From NCBI GenBank assembly GCA_964629575.1, contig CAZVUM010000022.1, forward strand, positions 1-64,000: a stretch of DNA of 64,000 nucleotides, given 5' to 3'. Both the position numbers and the translations under genes were made by a program. Position 1 is the stretch's first letter; every line of letters starts with the position of its first letter. The notes beneath the pieces are model-generated. The model saw only the letters and a program-made list of their open reading frames with translations, did no database searches and was not told the DNA's origin. The stretch comes from JAYPWI01 sp964629575 (GTDB taxonomy: Bacteria; Actinomycetota; Acidimicrobiia; Acidimicrobiales; Poriferisodalaceae). Positions 57,962 to 64,000 of the stretch are shown in pieces.

Positions 57962-58718
57962 TCACGAGTAGGTGGAATCCATCACGAAGTACTCGTAGCG
58001 GCGGCGTCGCATTTTGCGTTGCCACACACGCTCGATCCGCCACTCGGCAAGGCCGTGCTGGGGGAGCTGGGTACAGATGTCCACCGCATGTGTCCGCTGA
58101 TCGCGGTAGCGATCGATCAGCTTTCGAATGTCCTTCTCGGCCACCGTCCGCAGCGGTGCCGGAATCGCACGGAACATCGGCCGGGTTCAGCAGCGAGGCA
58201 CCATTTTCGTCCCACATCATCGCCGCTCCGACGTCGAGCAGCTCGAGCCTTTCACTGCTCCAGTGCCAGTTGGTGACCTGCGCATCGATTCCGATCGAGG
58301 GATCCACCGCCGCAACCACGTCGACCAGTGACTCGACGATGGGATGGTCGGGATCGGGGGTCGCCGTCAGCAGCATGCGGTCCGCCAGCTGAGCCGTGTC
58401 GAGGAGGTCCTGGACCATGTAGACGATCCACGAGCCGGGCGAACGTTCGACGCTGCGCACGTCGGTGTCGACGACACCGATGCCGCGGCGGCGCAGGTCG
58501 GCGAGGTAGCTGCCGATCAGCTCGCTGTATTGAGCGCATTCGTCGCGTGTGGTGGGCCCCACCGGCTTGCACACTGCGGTTGGAGCGCCGAGGGGCCATC
58601 CGAGTGCGACCGTCAACTCGCCGTACCCGATGATGTTGAGACCGTAATAGTCCAGGCTCTCCAATGCCTGAACGGCAGCGCGATCAAGTTCTTCGAGATC
58701 GTGCTGCGTGACTGTCAT
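57962..58718 (-). pseudogene. Unrecognised gene split by a frameshift
   Basis: A coding stretch of about 250 codons starting at the ATG at 58718 (MTVTQHDLEELDRAAVQALE, YGELTVALGWPLGAPTAVCK, WIVYMVQDLLDTAQL and MMWDENGASLLNPADV). At about 58170-58182 the sense frame changes: the natural continuation FRAIPAPLRTVAEKDIRKLI, ending RRRYEYFVMDSTYS, is in the next frame. The first frame continues as low-quality sequence through another 160 codons. There is no homopolymer at the junction. The protein family is unknown to me; it may be an actinobacterial DUF. It could be a sequencing error or a real mutation. Confidence 0.65.
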
Positions 58719-58796
58719 GGGTGTCGTTGATAGCCCACACGGCGCACGCCTGCACGCAGGCCTGGTTGCCCGTCCCGGGTTTCGGCCGAAGATCTG

Positions 58797-59438
58797 TCAG
58801 TCGAGCCAGGGCTCATCGAGCTCCCACGGCTGGACGTCTTCGGGTCGTTCGACACGGGGAGCAGGAGGCTCGGCGAGCCAGCGCGAGACTGCAACGCCGC
58901 TCAGCATCCCGAAGAGGTGACCTTCCCAGGAGATCGCATCCTGAGGCACCAGCCCGGCGAGCAAGCTGCTGTAGAAACCCAACACGAGCAGCGCTGGCGC
59001 CAGGGATCGAGGGCGGCGTTCGAACACCGCCGCTCCGAGAAGCGCGCCGAGATACCCGAAGACGACGCCGCTGGCTCCGATGTGGTTGCCCGTTCCGGCG
59101 ATCGCCCAGGTCAGCCCACCGCCGACGAAGAGGGCCACGAGGGTGACGCGTCCCCAGTACCGCATGCCACGGGCGGCCACGAGACCTCCGAGCGCGAGCA
59201 GCGGCACCGAGTTCGAGGCCACGTGCCCGAAATCCGAGTGCAGGAACGGCGCCCACAACACCCCGTCGAGACCGCCGAGCTCACGCGGCCGAATCCCGTG
59301 GCTCTGGAGCCGCTCATCCGCAGCCGTGGTGTCGATGATCTCGATCGCCCAGATGATGACGAGGGCCAGGACGAGCAAGCCCACGGGACTCCACACGATG
59401 CGCCGAAGCCGTGGCGTCGTCTTTGGATCGTTGGCCAC
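58797..59438 (-). CDS. Rhomboid-family intramembrane serine protease
   Basis: A 213-residue membrane protease with about six TM segments. LHSDFGHVASNSVPLLALGG is the conserved HxxxxxxxxN region, GASGVVFGYLG holds the catalytic serine (S123) and SWEGHLFGMLSG the catalytic histidine (H174). It cleaves transmembrane substrates within the lipid bilayer. The GTG at 59438 is 6 nt after TAGGGT. It is divergent from the VOC gene, with 78 bp between their starts. Confidence 0.93.
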   Translation of the reverse strand: MANDPKTTPRLRRIVWSPVGLLVLALVIIWAIEIIDTTAADERLQSHGIRPRELGGLDGVLWAPFLHSDFGHVASNSVPLLALGGLVAARGMRYWGRVTLVALFVGGGLTWAIAGTGNHIGASGVVFGYLGALLGAAVFERRPRSLAPALLVLGFYSSLLAGLVPQDAISWEGHLFGMLSGVAVSRWLAEPPAPRVERPEDVQPWELDEPWLD

Positions 59439-59444
59439 GCCATC

Positions 59445-59450
59445 ACCCTA
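59445..59450 (-). promoter_or_regulatory. Candidate leaderless -10 box (TAGGGT on the minus strand)
   Basis: TAGGGT ends exactly 6 nt before the GTG of the rhomboid gene at 59438. Confidence 0.45.
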
Positions 59451-59503
59451 CGGGTCGGCTCGGTGCCGTCACCCGGTTCGAGAACGACCCGCGACCGGTT
59501 GCC

Positions 59504-59509
59504 TAACCT
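59504..59509 (+). promoter_or_regulatory. Candidate leaderless -10 box (TAACCT)
   Basis: TAACCT lies 7 nt before the ATG of the VOC gene at 59517. Confidence 0.38.
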
Positions 59510-59516
59510 CCGCTGT

Positions 59517-59870
59517 ATGAGCCTCACATGGGAACAGGTGGTGGTCGAAGCGGTCGACAACGTCGGTCTCGGACTCTGGTGGGCCGAAGCATTCGGTTGG
59601 GTCGTGGTCGACGAGGGCCCGATCGAGTTCGAGATTCGACCCACGCCTGAGCAGAGGCCCGGCATCCTCTTCCTCCCGTCGGCTGCGAGCAAGGGCGTCA
59701 AGAACCGTGTCCACCTCGACTTCCGCCCAGACGATCAGGACGCCGAGGTCCAGCGCCTGCTGGCTCTCGGCGCCACCCGCGTCGACGTCGGTCAAGGCGA
59801 TGGCGTGCCGTGGGTGGTCCTCGCAGACCCTGAGGGCAACGAGTTCTGCGTCCTGGGTCAACCCCTCTGA
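59517..59870 (+). CDS. VOC (glyoxalase/bleomycin resistance) family protein
   Basis: A 117-residue vicinal-oxygen-chelate protein. AVDNVGLGLWWAEAFGWVVV, NRVHLDFRPDDQDAEVQRLL and VPWVVLADPEGNEFCVLGQP follow the usual betaalphabetabetabeta pattern with a DPEGNEFCV ending. Metal-ligand histidine is in RVHLD. Members catalyse isomerisation, dioxygenation or just bind small molecules. It is monocistronic or joined to the MaoC-like gene 22 bp downstream. Confidence 0.87.
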   Translation: MSLTWEQVVVEAVDNVGLGLWWAEAFGWVVVDEGPIEFEIRPTPEQRPGILFLPSAASKGVKNRVHLDFRPDDQDAEVQRLLALGATRVDVGQGDGVPWVVLADPEGNEFCVLGQPL

Positions 59871-59878
59871 CCGGCGAC

Positions 59879-59884
59879 TACGTT
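59879..59884 (+). promoter_or_regulatory. Candidate leaderless -10 box (TACGTT)
   Basis: TACGTT lies 8 nt before the ATG at 59893. Confidence 0.33.
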
Positions 59885-59892
59885 TCGAGCCC

Positions 59893-60324
59893 ATGAGCTC
59901 TCCGTCACTTCTCCAGGCCGGCCTCGACCTCGGGACATCGGAGTGGGTGATCGTCAGCCCGGAGATGAACCGGACATTCGCCGATGTGACGCTCGACCCC
60001 ATCGAGGTCGAGTTCGACGGCCGCAAATACGCCCATGGCGCGCTGACGACCTCGCTTTTGCCCCACCTGTTGGCCAACGCGATGAAGGTCGGCCCATCGA
60101 GCTACGTCGAGGAGGGCTACCTCCTCAACTACGGCTTCAACAAGGTCCGTCTCATCGAGATGGTGCCCCTGGGCTCGCGGGTCCGGGGTCATTTCCGCAC
60201 CTCAGACGACGGGCCGGACGACCGCGGCGACATCGTGGTGATTCCCATCGACGCGACGATCGAGATCGACGGGTTCGATCGGCCAGCACTGGCGGGCCAG
60301 GTCGTCGCCGCATGGCAACGCTGA
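59893..60324 (+). CDS. MaoC-like hot-dog protein missing the hydratase motif
   Basis: A 143-residue hot-dog protein related to NodN/MaoC-type dehydratases: LGTSEWVIVSPEMNRTFADV at the start, AHGALTTSLLPHLLANAM, LLNYGFNKVRLIEMVPLGSR and VRGHFR. Relatives have GDHQWIHVD-like (Asp and His) catalytic residues between FADVT and AHG; here only a ~13-residue insert (LDPIEVEFDGRKY) is found instead of ~25, with no such His. It is therefore probably inactive as a hydratase or has another role. The acyl-CoA synthetase gene overlaps its end by 13 bp. Confidence 0.75.
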   Translation: MSSPSLLQAGLDLGTSEWVIVSPEMNRTFADVTLDPIEVEFDGRKYAHGALTTSLLPHLLANAMKVGPSSYVEEGYLLNYGFNKVRLIEMVPLGSRVRGHFRTSDDGPDDRGDIVVIPIDATIEIDGFDRPALAGQVVAAWQR

Positions 60325-61958
60325 GTCCCCACGTCGACGCAGCGACGCTGGCTGCGCTCGACGCTTCAGTGCCCCAGACGATCGGCCATCTCCTGCGCAG
60401 CGTCGCCGACGCCGAGCCGGACCGGATCGCCTTCTCCTTCTTCGACCACGGCGTCGAGTTGACCTACTCCGAGCTCGATGAGCTGGTCAGGCGAGTGGCC
60501 AACGGATTGACACGCCGCGGTGTTCGCAAGGGCACACACGTTGCGATGATGCTGCCGAACTGTGTGGAGTTCCCCGTCACCTGGCTCGCCGTCGCCTGGA
60601 TCGGCGCCGTGACCGTCCAGGTCAATCCGGCCTTCACCGGAGCCGAACTCGACTACGTGCTGAACGACGCGGACGCCGACTTCGTCATCATCGACGAGTC
60701 GGCGCTCCCGGCATTCGAAGCCATGGGCGAGCGGACGGATCGGTTGCCCGACGCCAACGTCGTCGTTCGCGTGGAGGACGGAGCCCGGAACTATGGCTTC
60801 CCCTATTCGTGTTGGGACGCACTTGCTGCCACCGACCCACTGGACGCCGAGCCGCTCCCCACCGTCGGACCGCATGACCTGATGAGCCTTCTGTACACGT
60901 CGGGCACAACCGGTTGGCCGAAGGGCTGCATGCTCGACCACCGCTACTGGACGCAGATCGCGGTGGTCAACCTCTTCAGCCAGGGCGACCACATTCCCCG
61001 CAATGCCCTGATCTACGAGCCGATGTTCTACATCCAGGGCAACGCGCTGTTCCTGGCGTCCCTCCTGGCGAACGCGACAGTTCACTGCTCCGCCCGGCCG
61101 TCGATCGCCAACTTTCTCGAATGGGTGCAGCGCTACGACATCGACTACTGCGCCTTCCCGGTGCCGGCCGCCCAGGCCATGGAGGACACTCCGGCCGACA
61201 TGGGGTCGAGCCTGGAGTTCGTCCACGCCTGGTACTTCCATGGCGACGCGCTCGAGAGGATGGAGGCCCGCTACGGCGTGATCGGTCGGGACTCGTACGC
61301 CATGACGGAGAACGGGTTGATCAGCTATGTACCCGTCGATCGGCCGGACCTCGCTCGCAACGGTTCGGTCGGTGTGGCTGCACCGTGGCGAGAGATCCGC
61401 GTCGTAGATCCGGATGGCAACGACGTCGCCGATGGGGAGGTCGGGGAGGCATGGACCGCCGGCCCCGGTCAGCTCCACGGCTACTACCGCAGGCCGGCGG
61501 CCAATCAGGCGAGCTTCGTCGAGGGCTGGTTCCGCACGGGCGATCTGGTGAGACGGGACCCGAGCGATGGGGGCTTCTACCTCGTCGGGCGACTCAAGGA
61601 CATGATCAAGCGGTCGGGTGAGAACGTCTCCGCGGCCGAGGTCGAGGGTTGTCTGTCGGCGCTCGCGGGTGTTGCGTATGCCGCAGTCGTAGGTGTGCCG
61701 GACGTCGATCGAGGTGAAGAGATCAAGGCCTACCTCCAGCTGCGGCCGGGAGCGACCCCCGACGAGCGGTCACCCGACGTCGTCTTCGCCCACTGTGCCG
61801 ACCATCTCGCAGGATTCAAGATCCCGCGCTACCTGCAGTACGTCGACGCCTTCCCGATGACGGCGAGCGACGACAAGGTCGCCAAGGCCCAACTCACCGA
61901 GGGCGTGGACGACCTGCGTCTGCGGTCATTCGACCGCGTCGATGGTGTCTGGCGGTGA
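60312..61958 (+). CDS. AMP-forming acyl-CoA synthetase
   Basis: A 548-residue ANL-superfamily ligase. YTSGTTGWPKGCMLDH is the P-loop, YAMTENGLISY the A5 region, WFRTGDLVRRDPSDGGFYLV, GRLKDMIKRSGENVSAAEVE the A8 hinge, and KVAKAQLTEG holds the catalytic lysine. It resembles CaiC- and crotonobetaine-type ligases. The ATG at 60312 is inside the preceding MaoC-like gene (13-bp overlap), implying cotranslation. It activates an unidentified carboxylic acid. Confidence 0.92.
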   Translation: MATLSPHVDAATLAALDASVPQTIGHLLRSVADAEPDRIAFSFFDHGVELTYSELDELVRRVANGLTRRGVRKGTHVAMMLPNCVEFPVTWLAVAWIGAVTVQVNPAFTGAELDYVLNDADADFVIIDESALPAFEAMGERTDRLPDANVVVRVEDGARNYGFPYSCWDALAATDPLDAEPLPTVGPHDLMSLLYTSGTTGWPKGCMLDHRYWTQIAVVNLFSQGDHIPRNALIYEPMFYIQGNALFLASLLANATVHCSARPSIANFLEWVQRYDIDYCAFPVPAAQAMEDTPADMGSSLEFVHAWYFHGDALERMEARYGVIGRDSYAMTENGLISYVPVDRPDLARNGSVGVAAPWREIRVVDPDGNDVADGEVGEAWTAGPGQLHGYYRRPAANQASFVEGWFRTGDLVRRDPSDGGFYLVGRLKDMIKRSGENVSAAEVEGCLSALAGVAYAAVVGVPDVDRGEEIKAYLQLRPGATPDERSPDVVFAHCADHLAGFKIPRYLQYVDAFPMTASDDKVAKAQLTEGVDDLRLRSFDRVDGVWR

Positions 61959-62014
61959 CGTCACGAGGATCGGGATTCCGCTCGCTCCGCGGGGCGAACT
62001 GACGGCCTCGGCTG

Positions 62015-62536
62015 TCAGCGGGTTCGGCCGACGAAGCCGATCAGCTTGTCTCCCGAGCTCGCGTCGTCGGCCACCTCGACCTCGGGTCCGAACATTCGGT
62101 CGCTGCGCAGCATCTCCTCTGGCAGCCGTTGCAGCCCCATCAACGTGGATGCGGCAGCATCGTCTGGGAGCGTGGCGTCAGCGCCGATGGAGCGAGCCAG
62201 GTCCCAGGAGTGGACCATCAGATCCGCGGTGATCAGGCCGGCGACGGCCTGCTTGGGTGCGTTGCCGAGCGCCTCGACGATTCCCTCGAGGTTGGCGGGA
62301 TCGGCGAGCGCTGCTTTGAGGGCCGGACGCAGCTCCTCCCAGGAGGCGTCGTCGTTCACGCCTGCGTTGAAGACCCCGCCGCCGCGGCTCTGCCAGAACA
62401 TGGTGTGGTCGACCAGCTCACGAACCGTCCAGTCGTCGCACGTGGTGGGCTTGTCCCAGTCGTCGTCGCTGACCTGAGCGACGACCTCGTCCCACTTGTC
62501 CGCTGCGCTTCCCCACACGTTGCTGATGCTGTCCAT
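62015..62536 (-). CDS. DinB-fold TIGR03086/mycothiol-dependent isomerase-like protein
   Basis: A 173-residue protein of the actinobacterial DinB/MDMPI-like group: SAADKWDEVVAQVSDDDWDK, CDDWTVRELVDHTMFWQ (with the metal-binding His) and LITADLMVHSWDLARSIGAD (second metal site). Such proteins use mycothiol or other thiols with a divalent metal; the reaction in this case is unknown. The ATG at 62536 follows GAGAGGACG. It ends near the acyl-CoA synthetase on the opposite strand. Confidence 0.85.
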   Translation of the reverse strand: MDSISNVWGSAADKWDEVVAQVSDDDWDKPTTCDDWTVRELVDHTMFWQSRGGGVFNAGVNDDASWEELRPALKAALADPANLEGIVEALGNAPKQAVAGLITADLMVHSWDLARSIGADATLPDDAAASTLMGLQRLPEEMLRSDRMFGPEVEVADDASSGDKLIGFVGRTR

Positions 62537-62611
62537 GGCGCGTCCTCTCGACCGTTGTGCGGCCGAGCTTGGCACACCGCAACCGTCGGGTTCGACCCTC
62601 AGCCCCGGCGG

Positions 62612-63841
62612 TCAGGTGGCCCCGCGCACGATGACGCCGTCGTTCTTCAGCTGATCGATGCGGGCCTCGTCGTAGCCGAGCTTGTCGCGCAGGATCTGTG
62701 CGTTGTGTTCGCCGAGCGTCGGCGCGACCAGTTCGGGGAGCTTGGGCTGCGCCGCGAACTTCCACGGGAACCCGGGGATCGGGAGAGCGCCGAGGACCGG
62801 GTCGTCGACCCACCTCACCATCTCGCGGGCCTCGAAGTGGGGGTGACCGAGCGCGTCGAGCGGGCTAAGAACCGGGCTGGCGGGAACCCGGTGCTCTTCG
62901 AGGTGGTCCAGCACCGCCCGATCGGTCTTGAAGGTCGCCATCCACGACTCGATGTGGGCGACGAGATCATCGACGTGTGCGATCCGGTCTTCCATGCGGG
63001 CATATCGGGGGTCGTCGATCCATTCGGCTCGGCCGAGTGCCCGGCAGAGATTGGGCCACTGGAGGTTGAGGGCCAGCACCACCAACCACCCCTCGGGTCC
63101 GCGGAACACCCCCGCGGGAAAAACGAGGTCGTGGTGCGCACCCATGCGGTTCGGGACGTAGTCGCCGTCGCTCAGGTGGTTGGCGGACAGGGCGATCTCG
63201 TGGAAGTGGAAGAGGCAATCGGTCATCGCGAGGTCGATGTACTGACCCTCACCGGTGCGCTCGCGGTGGTACAGCGCGTAGCCGAGACCGGCGAAGCCGT
63301 GAACAGCGGAGTTGGTATCGCCCAGGGCGCTCCACACAAGCGAGGGCGGCCCTTCGGGATCGCCGGTCATGTGCATGATCCCCGATGCGGCCTGCGCAAT
63401 GTAGTCGAATCCGGGCTTGTTGGACCAGGGACTGTTGCGCCCGAAGGCGCTCACCGACAAGTAGATGACGTCGGGGCGAACCGCACGGACAGACTCGTAG
63501 TCGAGACCTCGTCTGGCGAGAATCTCGGAGGTACCGAAGTTCTCGAGGACGATGTCGGCTGTGCGGGCCAAGTCGAGCAGCAGGTCGAGGGCCTCCTGAT
63601 GACTCCAGTCGACCGCCAGGGACTTCTTGCCCCGATTGTGCTGGACGAAGAAGCCGCTGCGACCGCTGCCGTCCACGACGGGCAACAGACGCCCTCCATC
63701 GCCGCCGGGCGCGAGCTCGACCTTCGTGATGTCAGCCCCGAGTTCGGCGAGCATCCGAGTGACGCCCGCGCCGGCCAGGTACTGGCTCAGGTCCAGCACA
63801 TGGAGGCCCTCGAGCATGAACTCCGGAGTTCCCAGTGTCAC
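62612..63841 (-). CDS. Family III CoA-transferase (CaiB/BaiF)
   Basis: A 409-residue family III CoA-transferase: LHVLDLSQYLAGAGVTRMLA, GADITKVELAPGGDGGR, RGKKSLAVDWSHQEALDLLL, DIVLENFGTSEILARRGLD and GFDYIAQAASGIMHMTG (catalytic-Asp region). It moves CoA between carboxylic acids. The GTG at 63841 has a GGGGGGA ribosome binding site; the frame is open a further 33 codons upstream. Its context of acyl-CoA synthetases and crotonases fits carboxylic acid breakdown. The donor and acceptor acids are unknown. Confidence 0.93.
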   Translation of the reverse strand: MTLGTPEFMLEGLHVLDLSQYLAGAGVTRMLAELGADITKVELAPGGDGGRLLPVVDGSGRSGFFVQHNRGKKSLAVDWSHQEALDLLLDLARTADIVLENFGTSEILARRGLDYESVRAVRPDVIYLSVSAFGRNSPWSNKPGFDYIAQAASGIMHMTGDPEGPPSLVWSALGDTNSAVHGFAGLGYALYHRERTGEGQYIDLAMTDCLFHFHEIALSANHLSDGDYVPNRMGAHHDLVFPAGVFRGPEGWLVVLALNLQWPNLCRALGRAEWIDDPRYARMEDRIAHVDDLVAHIESWMATFKTDRAVLDHLEEHRVPASPVLSPLDALGHPHFEAREMVRWVDDPVLGALPIPGFPWKFAAQPKLPELVAPTLGEHNAQILRDKLGYDEARIDQLKNDGVIVRGAT

Positions 63842-63897
63842 CGAATCCCCCCGGTTCGACGAGCGTGAACCTATCGCTGCTGGTCGCCTCGGTGTCG

Positions 63898-63944
63898 AAA
63901 TGTGGTCGATTGAGCGCGCTGAACGAGCACTATCGACCAAATTT
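63898..63944. promoter_or_regulatory. Long inverted repeat upstream of the CoA-transferase
   Basis: AAATgTGGTCGAT (63898-63910) and ATCGACCAaATTT (63932-63944) are 13-nt arms with one mismatch around a 21-nt centre, in the 5' region of the CoA-transferase. A widely spaced dyad like this is a candidate operator for a regulator encoded beyond the right edge. Confidence 0.45.
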
Positions 63945-64000
63945 GTGGCGCTTCGCTCCAGCTCGACAAACGCCGAGCCATCCGTCTACCGGGGCAGGCG

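Noticed and set aside
57962..58718. Programmed ribosomal frameshift in the unknown gene
   Set aside because: No slippery X-XXY-YYZ heptamer and no strong downstream structure are visible at the junction; mutation or error is the simpler explanation.

Overview
The window is a high-GC scaffold from a draft or metagenome-derived genome. It has four runs of exactly 100 N (2595-2694, 25055-25154, 41745-41844, 43051-43150). The gene content suggests a free-living aerobic actinobacterium of the Acidimicrobiia type: many luciferase-like flavin/F420 monooxygenases, acyl-CoA enzymes, a PaaABCDE phenylacetyl-CoA epoxidase, a DinB-fold (TIGR03086-like) protein, GTG/TTG starts, and many start codons preceded by a bare -10 box, as in leaderless actinobacterial mRNAs. 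No rRNA, tRNA, CRISPR array, phage or transposase was seen. The lineage is an inference.

Layout. 1-9.9 kb: ArsR regulator, enoyl-CoA hydratase, two sister luciferase-like monooxygenases, CDF metal exporter, PrmA-like methyltransferase, phosphoglucose isomerase, methyltransferase, MFS carrier, EthD-like protein. 9.9-16.5 kb: a CoA-thioester block with two FAS1/MaoC-like hydratases, two acyl-CoA synthetases and a monooxygenase. 16.6-22.3 kb: one giant secreted protein with PKD repeats, a seven-repeat FG-GAP propeller and a C-terminal repeat domain. 22.3-32.6 kb: a ruined crotonase, MFS drug exporter, MOSC protein, a gapped alcohol dehydrogenase, a mini-metallopeptidase, an ArsR-SulP operon, DUF167, hydrolase, methyltransferase, acyl-CoA dehydrogenase and D-amino-acid oxidase. 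32.7-40.1 kb: RND pump, then the tightly overlapping paaABCDE operon, with paaX divergent across a palindromic operator/promoter.

40.1-46.7 kb: flavoprotein remnant, SMP-30 lactonase, aminotransferase and TauD dioxygenase (both damaged by gaps), MOSC protein, PhyH dioxygenase, FAD oxidase. 46.7-53.5 kb: Baeyer-Villiger-type monooxygenase, DszA/NtaA-type and DszC-type monooxygenases, PPOX protein, methyltransferase, a broken DszC paralogue, SnoaL-like protein. 53.5-64 kb: a short-chain dehydrogenase lacking its catalytic core, a tiny membrane peptide, haloalkane-dehalogenase-like hydrolase, F420-type monooxygenase, a wrecked lipoprotein, crotonase, a frameshifted unknown, rhomboid protease, VOC protein, MaoC-like protein, acyl-CoA synthetase, DinB-fold protein and a family III CoA-transferase.

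Most genes serve uptake, oxygenation, CoA activation and beta-oxidation-like breakdown of organic and aromatic acids. The most notable signals are: a recurrent TAnnnT box 6-8 nt before start codons; a set of genes broken mainly by internal deletions while their neighbours are intact; a PKD domain apparently split by the inserted propeller module; the paaX/paaA operator; and a 55-bp overlap showing that one N-gap is a scaffolding artefact. I found no clearly new defence, mobile or biosynthetic system.
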